From NCBI GenBank assembly GCA_963971225.1, contig OZ020267.1:47439993-47503992 (forward strand): a stretch of 64,000 nt of DNA. The letters run 5' to 3'. Source of the DNA: Melieria omissa. Taxonomy: Eukaryota > Arthropoda > Insecta > Diptera > Ulidiidae. Shown here piece after piece: positions 1 through 10,419 of the stretch (positions within the stretch are counted from its first letter, which is position 1; every line of letters begins with the position of its first letter). The position numbers and the translations under genes are program-made. Under the pieces are notes generated by a model, which was not told the origin of the DNA, did no database searches, and saw nothing but the letters and a program-made list of their open reading frames with translations.

Positions 1-785
1 ACGTCGTCCATGCAAAATCGAATGCAGGCCGGAACCGAATGGCCGAAAGAGCAATTTCCTTATTTTAGTCCCGAAACGCGGGATCAACGAGGTCATCGAG
101 GCATACCATAACGACTCCAGCGGAGGATGTTAGACATCACAAAAACTGTCATCAAAATAAAAATACGATTCTACTGGGTAGGATGCCAGGAGTCTGTAGC
201 CGATTGGATTAAGAGCTGTGATCGATGTTCATCTGCGAAAGAGCCGACAAGAAGATCTCGGGGTCGCATGCAGTAGTGCAACGTGGGAGCGCCCTTCGAG
301 CGAATTGCCATGGACGTCGCAGGCCCATTCCCAATCAGCACTCAAGGCAACAAATATGTGCTGGTGATAATGGACTATTTTAGCAAATGGCCCGAAGTGT
401 ATCCTATTCCTAACCAGGAGGACACCACGGTCGCGGAAATGCTGGTAAACAACTGGGAGGCCAGATTTGGAGTTACACTCGGATCAAGGCCGGAATTTCG
501 AGTCTGCGGTATTCAAGGAAGTGTGTGAGCTACTAGGAATAAGGAAAACTCGCACCTGTCCTTTGCATCCACAGTCCGACGGAATGGTGAAACGGTTCAA
601 TCGGACGCTGGAAAAGTACCTACGAAAAGTGTTAGGCAAGAATCAAAAGGATTGGTAGCCACATATCCCTCTGTTCCTGATGGCGTATAGGTGTGCCCCG
701 CAGAATCGTACAGTTTCGCGACCAAGATTAATGATATGGTATTCTGAATCCGAAGTTGCAGCAGTAGAGACGCTAGGCAGAAAGT
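1..785 (+). pseudogene. Ty3/Gypsy retrotransposon integrase remnant
   Basis: This is a broken 3' piece of a Gypsy-type pol gene. Around 90-270 it reads as an integrase zinc-binding domain (AYHNDSSGG, then a C-x2-C pair in SCDRCSSAK). The catalytic core follows: FERIAMDVAGPFP with the first Asp at about 310, HSDQGRNF with the second Asp in another frame from 467, and HPQSDGMVKRFNRTLEKYL. The catalytic Glu that normally follows MV in this motif is Lys here. An in-frame stop lies near 274 and a frameshift near 470-490. Similarity fades after about 780, where a SINE begins. No LTR is visible, so the element is truncated on the right and runs off the window on the left. It is dead as a coding unit. 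It may sit in an upstream Atg2 intron or in the 5' flank; the window cannot tell. Confidence 0.85.
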
Positions 786-791
786 AATCCA

Positions 792-985
792 TTTGGACCG
801 CCGGCGTGTTACTACGGCAGTGCCTCGGCCAAATTTGGTGACAACACACATTTCAGACGGATTAGGGAAGGGGGGAGGCGACCTACAGTTTAACGTTGAA
901 TCCGAAAGGATTTTGGTAGGTGACGGTTTTTTCGCACTTGGAGTTTTTGCCATTGCCTGTCAAGGGCATACTTGTGCGTTAGTTG
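792..985 (-). repeat. SINE family B copy, partial, antisense
   Basis: The reverse complement reads GCAATGGCAAAAACTCCAAG, then a CGGATT core followed by AAACTGTAGGTCGCC, then GAAATGTGTGTTGT. It matches the other SINE B copies at 31975-32255 and 36492-36785 throughout the body. The LINE-like 3' tail is missing and the 5' tRNA-like part is absent or unrecognisable. It abuts the end of the Gypsy integrase remnant. Confidence 0.75.
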
Positions 986-1239
986 TAGTTCTCATTCACT
1001 TCATGTAAATAGTGATAGAAGAAAACGAATGTTTAACCAGCCTAATCTAAAAACCGAACCTGGCTCGACTATCGAGGCCGGCAAATATACCCAAAGATGT
1101 GGAATAGCTTTATCCGAAAACATTTCGTTTAAAATTCGATATCATGTTTCTGCAATTGTTAGTATATGGTAATGGCATGGTATTCATATAACTAATATTT
1201 TAATAATTGTTTAAAGGGACATTATTATTATTTTTACAG
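986..1239. other. Unassigned sequence upstream of the first Atg2 exon
   Basis: AT-rich sequence with short ORFs and no recognisable domain. It ends in a polypyrimidine-like TTATTATTTTTACAG splice acceptor at 1239, so at least its 3' part is intron. No earlier Atg2 exon could be recognised here. Confidence 0.5.
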
Positions 1240-2103
1240 GGAAAATTCACGAATGTCAGATGCGTATAAACATGGAGTTTCAAACTCAACAGGATTACAA
1301 AGCGTTCAATTTGGAAAGAAACCTAAAGACCATCTAACCTGGAAGTCCAGAGGTGGTCCGCAAAGAAATCATGAAGTGCTTGTTGAAATGCAATTTACAA
1401 AAGTGCGCGTTTCCCATGAAGTTTATCCAGTACACACATTACATGCATCGCGGCAAGTTTTAATAATAAATGAAATTGAAATCAGAGACCGTTTACAGAC
1501 ATCCGATATCAATAAGTTTCTTTATTATCCAAATGTGAGAAGCTTGTCTAATAAAAGTTCACAACATATGGTTGTCATAAAGGCTCTGCATGTACGCCCA
1601 AATCCGGACCGAAGTCTATCTCAGGAATGTTCTTTGAGAATATCTCTTTTACCAATGCGTCTTCATATCGATCAAGATACGCTTTTGTTTTTGGCAGATT
1701 ACTTTGCGTATATTGGAGAAAGTAGCACTGAAAATTTGTGCCCGCAAACCGATTGTAAATTAAGTAAAGTGAATTCTGGTCAGCGAGCTCCAGTTATGAC
1801 TGTAGAAGAAATTCCTGAAGCTGTTCAAGATCTAAATGCAAGAAGAATAGTTTCCACTAATATAGACCTTCTTATGGATAAAGGAGTCAATGATACTGCC
1901 TGCTTATCTTCCAACTCGCCACAAGCACAGGAAGATACGTCACCAATTTACTTCCGAGAAGTAATATTTAGTCCGGAAGTGCGGATACGATTTGACTATC
2001 ATGGCAGGCGAGTTGAATTGTCCCGAGGACCTATAGCTGGCCTATTGATGGGATTGGGACAATTGCAGTGCTCTGAAATTCGATTAAGGAAAGTAGTTTA
2101 TCG
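1240..2103 (+). CDS. Atg2: Atg2, internal coding exon (first exon in the window)
   Basis: Encodes 287 residues of autophagy-related protein 2, the large rod-shaped bridge that moves lipids from the ER to the growing autophagosome membrane and works with Atg9 and WIPI/Atg18 proteins. The ORF is open through the acceptor (TTTTTACAG at 1231-1239) and ends at a donor, TTATCG/GTAAGT, at 2103/2104. The Met at 1253 is internal, not a start. Recognisable stretches are SLRISLLPMRLHIDQD and TLLFLADYF (about 1640-1710), then SPIYFREVIFSPEVRIRFDY and SRGPIAGLLMGLGQLQCSEI (about 1945-2080). The latter opens the conserved ATG2 C-terminal domain. The acidic middle part (residues about 165-225) looks like the variable linker. 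The exon starts on the last base of a split codon and ends after two bases of an Arg codon. Upstream exons are outside the window or not recognisable. Confidence 0.93.
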
Positions 2104-2260
2104 GTAAGTACATTGGCATATGTGACTAAAATTAAATATGTACTTAAATTTGTAAAATGTTTTTAGTAAAACAACTTTTAGTGTAAAACAACTTGAGTCC
2201 TAGAATAGGCTCCGGCAAAAAATATATCTCTTCGTGTACTTTGTAAATTGCTAATATGTA

Positions 2261-2779
2261 CGTGGGCAGTCCGATAAGTACTAGCCCCACCGCCCGATGG
2301 TTCCACTATCGTAAGAGAATATTACTATCGTGTAGTACATCCTAGTAGACGGCTACTGTCAAAATTTCAGCCATATTGAATTTGTAGTTTTGTTTTGGCA
2401 GCATGTGGAAACGAACGCGTCCGCGGATGTTAGAAAAATTGAATAAGAGCAAAATCGTTTGGTGATTCGCCAAATTGGTCGCATTAGGCTAAGAACAGCT
2501 GCCCCATCCACCATATTCTCCAGATTTGACCCGTGTGACTTCTTTTTGTTTCCAAACTTGAAAAAGTCACTCGCCGGGCAGAAATTTGAGTCGAATGAGG
2601 AGGTTATCGCCGCCACGGACGCCTCCAGAAAACGTATTTTTCAGACGAGTTAAAGGAGTTGGAGCATCGCTGGGTCAAGTGTATCGAGTTGAAAGGAGAC
2701 TACGTTGAGAAATAAATCGCCACTTTTCCAAAATTTTCGTTTTTCTTTTGTAGGCTAAGTACTTATCGGACCACCCACG
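2261..2779 (+). mobile_element. Mariner-derived MITE (internal deletion), TA target site
   Basis: About 519 bp in the first visible Atg2 intron. The ends are inverted repeats of about 22 bp (CGTGGGCAGTCCGATAAGTA on the left; the reverse complement of the right end differs by two bases), flanked by TA at 2259 and 2780. The interior keeps the C-terminal third of a mariner transposase in broken frames: PPYSPDL, CDFFLFPNLKKSLAGQKFES and NEEVIAATDA. The N-terminal and first catalytic regions are deleted, so the copy is non-autonomous. Confidence 0.85.
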
Positions 2780-2931
2780 TATATACAAATTCCATCATGC
2801 ATATACATTTTTGTAATTATGTACATACGAATTATTTTCGAATGAGGTGCAATTTGTTTTAAACAAATAAATAAAAATAAAAAAACAACTTGGTGTATAA
2901 GAGTCCTCTCACAATGTATTTGATGACTTAA

Positions 2932-3165
2932 CCCTTTCGGGACTACTGGGATAACGTCCCAGCAAGTTTTTAAGACCCCTCAAAATAATTATTCACATCT
3001 TGTGACCCCCGCAGAATAATTATTCGAAATATATGTCTTCGGTTAAAGGATGTTTTTAGAATTTGTGAGTATACAACAAAACTTTGTAGTCGCAAAATTG
3101 AAAGCATGGGTACATTTTTACCAAGAGTATTTTGGTTTTCAAAATTAAACTCCGTCCCGAAAGGG
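2932..3165. mobile_element. TTAA-flanked MITE, 234 bp
   Basis: The inverted termini CCCTTTCGGGAC and GTCCCGAAAGGG are flanked on both sides by TTAA (2928-2931 and 3166-3169), the target duplication typical of piggyBac-type elements. There is no coding capacity. It is similar at its ends to the element at 34229-34760. Confidence 0.8.
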
Positions 3166-3214
3166 TTAAAATTATAAGTCGTCGAACAGTGAAATAAACG
3201 ACGCGAAAACATTA

Positions 3215-3416
3215 GGTTAGTTCCGTCGTATTTTGTAATCCGTAATATCGGATCTACTCTCCTTCATCAAGAGGTCGAATTGGTTTGCCCCGAACTGAGA
3301 CCCACTGGTTAGCTCCAGAATCTTCCATGAAGGGATTCACAATGGGCCATTTTGGCCTCCGAGTGGAAGTGCTGCCCTTGGGACGCACACACCCTTCCCT
3401 ACCTAACCTAACCTTG
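3215..3416 (+). repeat. LINE/SINE 3' end with (CCTAA) tail
   Basis: Contains CACAATGGGCCATTTTGGCC then TCCGAGTGG, and ends CTACCTAACCTAACC. This is the same tail module seen in SINE B copies and in the LOA 3' end at 19975-20400. The part before about 3325 is not recognised. Confidence 0.6.
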
Positions 3417-5143
3417 TTTTTATAACTTCTTACTTGAGCACACAAAACAAAAATTGCAAATAATGCATTTAATAACCTTTAGAAATCGTTTCGATTGCAA
3501 CACAAGTTAAATACATTCAATACATTGTTCAGTTTAGACCCGATTTCACAGTGGTTGATTAATCATTTAACTCATTTTTTCAATTATTTTCCCCAGTTAA
3601 CCTGTTAACTGTTAATCAGCCAATGTTGAAAGGCCATGGATTAACCAAGAAATAAATAGTATTTGCTTTGATGTATTCCGAGACCTATAGAAGAATTTTA
3701 TGGCAAATATTTTTGTGGTGCATTTCTTCCTTTAAAGCCCTGTTTCAAAAGGGCACTTTAAGCATCAAGTTGCTCTGCTCTGCACATCATAAAAATGTGA
3801 GGTAACATGGTTTTCACCATAAAAATGCACAAAAGAGAGAGACACCCCACCTAAAAAAAAATTCAGACGTAAACTTTATTTATATATATGTACATTAGAC
3901 TGGATTTAGTGCACGATTTTTCGATTTCGATACTCTGCAACCTCTCATTTTATGCGGTTTGGTGGAAAAGTGCACGAGCCAACAAATTTTGGGGCTAGGG
4001 TGGGGCTAAATGGCGTCGCATTGAGGTGATAGTTCACAAAAAGCTGGGAAATTCGACAAATTGCTCCACAGCTGGTCAGAAGTTGCTCTTAGAGGGTCAA
4101 AATATATGAATGACCCCCACTAGTTTGCTCTACTGAGAATTTCTTTCAAACATATTTTTACTCTATCTCCAACCCTTGATGGGACTCCCATATAAAATGG
4201 TCGTTTTTATAAAATAGGTTGCCAGGTTGCCCCCAGATGTATCAAATGTAAACCGACACCCAAACTCCTGAACCGATTTCAATGATTTTTTCAGCGATCG
4301 GCAACATTCTTGAGTACAAAAAATACAAAATTAATTAAGGTTCAGAAATTCACCACCAGAGGGCGTCCCCCATACGATCGGATTTGTGACGTTGTCAACT
4401 TTTGGGTTTCTACAAAGCAAAAATCAAAATGTATTGTCGAAACCCCATTAACCTCCCCATTTTGAATATAATTGCAATTGTAATCAAGTATTAAACAGAA
4501 ATTATTAGATTTGTGTGAGAAAATGTGAATTTTTTATTCAACCGGTATAGGTACTCCTTGCGTAGGCAGTATTATAATCTCTGATGAGTTTCACGCCCCT
4601 TCCAACAGCATCGTTGGCCACATGTAATTTATGCACAACGTTTTTTGCATTCTGGTAACTCAATTATGCAGGATGTATAAATGAAAAACTGAGTACGCAG
4701 TATTACTATGTTTGGTCTCTAGGTTCACGGTGTGAAAAATTTTTGAAATTTTTGTCGCACGGTGTTATCTGTGATACCACACCGAAAATACTGTTTTTTT
4801 GCAGAAGGTGGAAAGGCATTGAAAGCCGGAGTGCGAAACTTTCACCTGCTAAAAACCACCTGTACGCTATCTCACAGACCCCACGGAACCACGGTGAAAT
4901 ATTAGCGGGGGAAAGGAGAGGAGCCTAATTATCCTACACATTTTGCGATGGCGCTGCTCCGCCATTATGCTCACGGCCACCCAGTAATCCTCCGACTCTA
5001 ACATGTAGCCTACTATGTTCTCGGGCGTAAAGGGTATACGGGCCATATTTACATATACTACACGAAAATGTGATGCAATTTTTTATTTGATTTAAGCAAC
5101 CACTTCTGACCATTACAACAATTTAACAACTAATTTTTTTCAG
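3417..5143. other. Atg2 intron sequence with unclassified repeats
   Basis: AT-rich. A segment at about 3700-3885 is repeated at 15095-15290: both carry ACATGGTTTTC, CACCATAA and AAAAAATTCAGACGTAAAC. A segment at about 4655-4780 is repeated in inverse orientation at about 47770-47895: both carry AAACTGAGTACGCAGTATTA and CGCACGGTGTTAT. Neither family could be assigned to a transposon class. No exon is supported. Confidence 0.5.
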
Positions 5144-5271
5144 ACGAGGTCTTTTAGGAGTCGATAAGCTGCTAACGTTTTTATGTAAAGAATGGTTGAA
5201 GGACATAAAAAGAAATCAGCTACCAAAGATATTGAGTGGAGTCGGACCAGCATATGCATTAGTACAATTAT
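5144..5271 (+). CDS. Atg2: Atg2, coding exon
   Basis: Lies between a TTTTTTTCAG acceptor and a TTAT/GTAAGT donor. Its reading frame continues exactly from the previous exon (split Arg codon CG/A) as RGLLGVDKLLTFLCKEWLKD, then KRNQLPKILSGVGPAYALVQ. This is core ATG2 C-terminal-domain sequence. The intron before it (2104-5143) is about 3 kb and is filled with a mariner MITE, a TTAA MITE and other repeats, none of which breaks the exon or its splice signals. Confidence 0.93.
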
Positions 5272-6964
5272 GTAAGTATAGCCATACAATTTGTTGGCAA
5301 GATACCAATTCTGCTGTTTCTTTTTTAAAAATGTATTCGATATAAATTTCATAGAATAGTTCAATATGATGAGTTTTACTATTTGCAATTAAATGTTTGC
5401 TATAAATTTTGCATTTTTGTCACATACGCTTTATACATGTCTGTTTTTAACAAATTTCTAGATGAGACTATCATAGGAACCATCTTATGCACAGACCTTG
5501 ATTTTCAGTTATTGATCTTATTCAGTTTAGCGAACAATTAAACATGTGCTATACGTGCAAATTACTATGCTATCGTGCAAATGACGACTTGCTCGGTTGA
5601 AGTGTCAAAATATTCTATGAAAGCTCTTACAAAGTAAAGCGTTTTCGTTGAAACTGCTGCTGCAGCTATTTTTTCACTGCTACTGTTTTTGTTGCGCGAA
5701 ACACACGTAGTCAGTAGACATAGGGGTAAGCAGGGCAGAAATGCAGTGTAGCGAACCCTCGTGAAAAAAATAAGTGAGTATGCTTTCATATAGAGGGTTG
5801 GCTGCTGAATCTAAAAAACTAAAAATGTTGCCTAGGAAACGCCCATAAAAGGCTCGAGGCCAAAGTTCAGTTTTCAAGTTCTATCAAAAAAACTCAATCT
5901 CCAAATGATTTACACGACATAGGTATCAAACGAAAGGTCTTTATCATACCTTTCTTATGATGTGCAACATTAGATACTTAAAGTGTACTAATAAAAAGTT
6001 TTAAGCGAAAAACTTTTTTTTTATAAAAATTAAAAAAAGGATTTTTCCCGATAAAATCCATTACTAAGGTACAATAAGTTTGTTACCATATAGTAGCCTG
6101 TGGAATTCCCTTCACAATGAAATATAAAACATTTGATATTTTTGTGATTTCGAATTTATATTTAAATTTAAATTGAGTTAAAAGTATCTGCCTGCAATAT
6201 TTAAATGGCGTTTGTGAAAGTTATTGTTTAGGCGCGATTTTTTACAATCACCCATGCGCAAGATTTGGAACGAGTGCAAAACCACAAATAACTCAAGAAG
6301 ATGTCTCGCGGCCAAGGAAATATGTTTAAAAAAAATTCGACAAATTTGGCCTCCGAAAAAGAGCTTTTGGCCTCTAATGTCACTAACAACCGCTTCAAAC
6401 GCATTGTGCTCTATTTTTAGGTACATAAATATGTTACGACTTTAATTATACCTTTTAAGTAGACGACCAGCGTTGGATCTTGGTTGTCAAATGTGTAAGC
6501 GGGAGTCTCTCAGACATCGTGCGCGGTTCAATTCTTGCTTTAGCTACCAAGAGTTTTTGGATAGCTTATTTTTAAATATATTCATTCCTTTTTTATAAGA
6601 CTTGTGAAAACAATATTATTGATAAATTTATTATTTCGTTTTTAGATTTCTTGATTAGAAAATAGTTTAATTTTAGTTTTTGAGGCACTCTAAATGTAAG
6701 CAAGTTTTAAAATCAATCAAAGGAGATTGTGGAGCTTACTTTTAGATATTTTATTAATACGTACTTCTTGCTATTCGGTACCCTAAATATCTCGCAGTAA
6801 TATTGAGTAAGCATTTACACTTTATCTAAAGTTTGATACCACAACAATTTTTTTCTTTTTGTACACATAACTATACCATAGTGTTCTTTCTATTAATAAT
6901 ATATAATATTCTGATAGGAAGGTAGTCGTACATGCAATAATTGTGGAATTTTTAATATTTTCAG
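5272..6964. other. Atg2 intron, nothing recognised
   Basis: AT-rich intron with many short ORFs on both strands, none with a recognisable domain. No clear terminal inverted repeats were found. Confidence 0.5.
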
Positions 6965-7119
6965 TTCAAGGAATATATGACTTATTTTGGCTGCCAATTG
7001 AACAATACCAAAAAGACGGTCGAATATTTAGAGGTCTTCAACTTGGTGCTCAAAGCTTTAGTGCGAGAACTGCTCTTGCGGCTTTGGAAATAACATCGCG
7101 AATAATCCAATTACTTCAG
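6965..7119 (+). CDS. Atg2: Atg2, coding exon
   Basis: Follows a TATTTTCAG acceptor and ends in TTACTTCAG/GTAACA. It joins in frame to the previous exon (Leu, then Phe across the junction) as FQGIYDLFWLPIEQYQKDGR, then FRGLQLGAQSFSARTALAAL and EITSRIIQLLQ. The DLFWLPIEQY segment is a highly conserved hallmark of ATG2 C-termini. An ORF starting at 6943 overlaps this exon but begins in the intron and reads through the donor, so it is not the true product. Confidence 0.93.
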
Positions 7120-7904
7120 GTAACAAGATCGGCGCTGTACTTTGCGAATATATTTTTAGTATATGTACTCAAGACATGCAAAATTGTAATTAACTTGTAC
7201 TCAGAATGGTTTTCTCTCCTTATTCACTCTGCTTGGAAGTATAGTGCCTGAACAAGGCAACTGTCTTGGATAAGATAATCTGCCAGGATGGATGATTAGC
7301 CTATCGCTAGCTCTCCTATGTAATGGGGCTGTAATCTATCGTGCCCTAGGAGAGACAACTTTGTATGTGAAAGCTTGTTTGTGACTAAGTTATAAAGCTG
7401 ATGATAGGTTTGGATGAGTTAACGTCCGAAGGTTGGGATATTCGAGCCAAGGAGCGAAGCCTTAAGCTGAGATGGGAGCATTACGCTCATGATCGTGTGA
7501 AAAAATTGGCATCCATACGATCATATAAAAACTAATGTGATGTTGTTTTTCACAATCAGACAAAAACCACTGAAGCGATATACCACTGATTTGTATACCG
7601 TTGTCCCATAGATGTAGCATTCTACTGGCAAAATTTGATGGGCGTTGGGAAAGGGGCTTGGCACTTTTTTTATAACACAAATTTTTCCCGTAACTTTGGA
7701 ACTATAAGTCGCACGCTTCTACTAAAACAATGGGTTGGGCATTGTACAAAAGGGGCGTGGCACTGCCCTTATAACTGAAATCTGTATACATATATATAAC
7801 TGATGATTGGCTGTTACTGACTGTTACTTCAGAAATTTTGCGTTAAAAAAAAAAACTTTTAAATGTGTTTTTTGTAAATAATACGTGTTGTTATTGTATT
7901 TCAG
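7120..7904. other. Atg2 intron with GGCGTGGCAC-type repeat fragments
   Basis: Carries two copies of a GGGCGTGGCACT / GGGGCTTGGCACT motif near 7650 and 7745. Related TGCCACGCCCCTTTTT motifs occur near 17500 and 17620. It is probably an old interspersed repeat; the class is not recognised. Confidence 0.35.
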
Positions 7905-8051
7905 ATAACAGCTGAAACCGCTTTTGATATGGTATCACCCGGTCCGCCCGTTCGGAGAATTCGAAAAATGCAAGAGGGTAAAAAGAAGCGACTGCAACGA
8001 CCGAAAGATATTCGAGAAGGAGTGACGAATGCTTATTTAATATTTAAAGAG
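7905..8051 (+). CDS. Atg2: Atg2, coding exon
   Basis: Acceptor TGTATTTCAG, donor AAAGAG/GTTTGT. Forty-nine complete codons read ITAETAFDMVSPGPPVRRIR, then a basic stretch KMQEGKKKRLQRPKDIREGV and TNAYLIFKE. The AYDMVSPGP-like motif is typical of the end of ATG2. The downstream intron (8052-8539) carries a SINE A insertion in sense orientation. Confidence 0.92.
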
Positions 8052-8150
8052 GTTTGTGTTTATATTTTAAAAATTTACACAAGATAACTAAATATGTGCA
8101 AAACTACTTTGATGAAAGTACATGGTTTTAGACCAGTTTGGACCCGGTTT

Positions 8151-8490
8151 GGCAGCCGCCATGGCTCAGTTGGTTAGTGCGTTGGACCGCGAGTCAAAGG
8201 CAGCAACCCCAGGTTCAATACTGCCTGTAATAACACCTAAAAAAAAGAACGGGAAAACTCGTTTTCTCTTTCGGTGGCTGTCCTCTCAGCTGGAAATGGC
8301 AAACCTCTGAGAGTAAAAATTGCCTATGAAAAAGCTCCCAACCTGCCGTTCGGAACCGGCATAAAACTGTAGGTCCCATCCACCCGCGTACAAAATTCAC
8401 ACGCACAACACGGGTGGTTGCGGGAAGCTAGGCCTTAGTCTCCGTAAGCGGGCTGTCGTGCCAATCAATTATAAAAAATTATTATTAAAT
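8151..8490 (+). repeat. SINE family A copy, tRNA-derived, full length
   Basis: Begins GGCAGCCGCCATGGCTCAGT. It has a Pol III A box (TGGCTCAGTTGG, 8162-8173) and a B box (GGTTCAATACT, 8212-8222) at tRNA spacing. The body contains CTGTCCTCTCAGCTGGAAAT, the core CTGCCGTTCGG followed by CGGCATAAAACTGTAGGTCC, and the 3' part GGGCTGTCGTGCCAATCAA, then an AT-rich microsatellite-like tail. It lies in the last Atg2 intron. Other copies are at 39150-39472 (-) and 61972-62301 (+). Confidence 0.88.
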
Positions 8491-8539
8491 TATATTTAAT
8501 TAAAAAAAAATAATTATGTTATTAATGTTCTTCTTCTAG

Positions 8540-8770
8540 GGCATCAATGATTCTGCAAACACACTAATAGAAACAGCTGTAGCAGAACATGATCAAAAAG
8601 GATATACTGGAGCTGTCGGAGCAGTAATAAGGCATATACCACCGATAATATGTCAACCCGCTGTGTGGACAACACAGGCGACTACAAATATTCTTGGGGG
8701 TGTTAAAAGTTCTCTTGTACCTGAGGCGAAAATGGAGGCGCGAGAAAAATGGAAGGATGAGAGTGATTAG
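8540..8770 (+). CDS. Atg2: Atg2, terminal coding exon with stop
   Basis: Starts after TTCTTCTAG and runs 76 codons to TAG at 8768-8770. It reads GINDSANTLIETAVAEHDQK, then GYTGAVGAVIRHIPPIICQP, and ends in an acidic and basic tail, KMEAREKWKDESD. Together the five exons give about 507 C-terminal residues of Atg2. All five junctions keep frame and all introns are GT-AG, so this end of the gene looks functional. Confidence 0.93.
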   Translation, partial: GINDSANTLIETAVAEHDQKGYTGAVGAVIRHIPPIICQPAVWTTQATTNILGGVKSSLVPEAKMEAREKWKDESD

Positions 8771-8865
8771 ACATAAAATGTTTAATAATAATTTTACTAC
8801 ACGACGCATATAATATATTATAAATTTTCAGACATAATCGTTAAAATTACATTTTTTACTTTCAA

Positions 8866-8871
8866 ATTAAA
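8866..8871 (+). terminator. Candidate Atg2 poly(A) signal ATTAAA
   Basis: ATTAAA, the common variant hexamer, lies 95 bases after the Atg2 stop codon. No AATAAA was seen nearer. The cleavage site is not shown. Confidence 0.4.
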
Positions 8872-9175
8872 ACAAATTCTTAAGATTTGGTTTTTTATTG
8901 CGAGATACTAAGATCTTAAAGTAGATTATTTATGTGATTTAGATTATTATGTGTCAATCTCTGTCTTAATCCCTGAGGTGGACTCAAAAAAAACTTGACG
9001 TAACGAGCTGTTTCCGCACTTTTTCAATTAGTTCTTCAATTTTTGCAAGAGAATGTGTTGACTGCGCGCAGAAAACTGTATTTGAATATAACGCGACACA
9101 GGTCAAAGCATGTACATAGGTCCCTGTGTCGCCACACGCGCCTATGTCGCTGTACTCGCTGGCATATGGTACTGC
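8872..9175. other. Atg2 3' flank, nothing recognised
   Basis: Intergenic sequence with no ORF or repeat structure that I can support. Confidence 0.4.
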
Positions 9176-9300
9176 ATACTGACTTACTTAACTGGCCTTA
9201 AGAACCCGATACCGGGTTTTGCCTGCCGCTAAACCTCTCTCCAGGCGCTTCTGCTTTGCGCGCGCCTTCTCTAGTTGGTCACACCAAAGGAGTCGCAATA
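9176..9300 (-). pseudogene. RTE-like LINE 3' end fragment
   Basis: The reverse complement reads AGAAGCGCCTGGAGAGAGG, then CCCGGTATCGGG and AAGGCCAGTTAAGTAAGTCA. This matches the end of the LINE fragments at 12540-13265 (+) and 46500-46745 (-). Only the extreme 3' end survives. Confidence 0.6.
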
Positions 9301-9940
9301 CTGCCAACATTTTTACAGATGACTCCAAAATGACGGAGAGTTGAAGCCGGATTTTACTGCTCAGAGCTGAGTATCAGAGATCCCAGTTTATATTTCCGGG
9401 GTTCCTGACATTTGAATTGACACTCTTAAGGCGAATCTAGCCTCGAAATATATATATTTGTGATCGGAGAATGAGATCTACGCCTGATACCCCTGTCTGA
9501 TATAGGATTTTTGTACTATGGAGAATAATACAATCAAAGCTCTACGACTACAAAAAGTACGATTTTTTGACAAATGTGAAAACTTGCTTCCAAATAAAAT
9601 TAAAAAAAACTGGTGGAAAAAATTGAATTTTTATACTATCGTTATTTTTCTACTAGATGTCTGTCACGGGCATTAGTATAGAGTGCTGTTTAGAACTTTT
9701 TCGAGGTGGGTCCAATTTAAGTTCCTCTCCCTGATTAGCTATACAGAGGTTGCTACGCATTATAAATTTATGCATTTGCATCCGCCCCTATGGTCAAGAG
9801 CTTTCTCCTTCTGCTGGCTTCGTCCGCCGTTCTATATGGTCATCCTTACCGGCCGCTACACTCACCACAGTTAGGTTATCTGAGGAGAAATTGGTAAGTA
9901 AGTAAGATCAAATACTTTTCTTACGTTTCGTCCTTAAGTT
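9301..9940. other. Unassigned intergenic sequence
   Basis: No recognisable gene or terminal repeats. The 63-aa ORF at 9683-9874 has no recognisable features and is probably chance. Confidence 0.4.
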
Positions 9941-10350
9941 AAACTGCTCTTACCTTGTTCGTGACACTTGTTTTTTTTATTGAACGAGCCAACGCGCAGG
10001 AGGTACTCCTATAAATGTGAGGTTCAGGAAGGATATATAGGTTGGGAGAAAGGATGTTGGGTGAAGAATTTATGGACTCGTGCCTTGAATCCATCAAGAT
10101 CATAAGTGCTGGGGAAAATATTTGCAGGGAGACCATTCCACAAGCGCGCTGTACGGGTCAGAAACGAATTTTCTCTGTAGTGCGTAGTGCGCTGGAACAT
10201 CGTTTCGACGCGGATTGCATGGGCACCAGTGTTCAAACGGGTTGCCCGGGGGAATATCAGGAGTGCTGCTCATCTCCACTGAGCAATTACCGAAAAAGTA
10301 TCGGTAAAATAAAACCACAAATGCCACGTTTCGACGCTGTTCCAAGAAGT
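9940..10350 (-). pseudogene. CR1/Jockey-like LINE, ORF2 C-terminal end
   Basis: The - strand reads FQRTTHYRENSFLTRTARLW, NGLPANIFPSTYDLDGFKAR, VHKFFTQHP and then a stop. This is the conserved C-terminal signature of ORF2 in several non-LTR retrotransposons (TRTARLWNSLP, FKSR). A short 3' UTR with AATAAA-like sequence follows towards 9960. The copy is 5'-truncated and has no reverse transcriptase. Confidence 0.65.
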
Positions 10351-10419
10351 CAATAGAACTGAATTCTCTACTGTCTCATATATGCTAATCGCACGGTTTT
10401 TTACCCAACTCCAAATGGA

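Noticed and set aside
6943..7251. 102-aa ORF as a separate gene
   Set aside because: It is the Atg2 exon read with flanking intron; the conserved part ends exactly at the GT donor at 7120.
10042..10356. 104-aa + strand ORF
   Set aside because: It is antisense to the CR1/Jockey-like ORF2 end, whose RTARLWNGLP signature on the - strand is the real signal.
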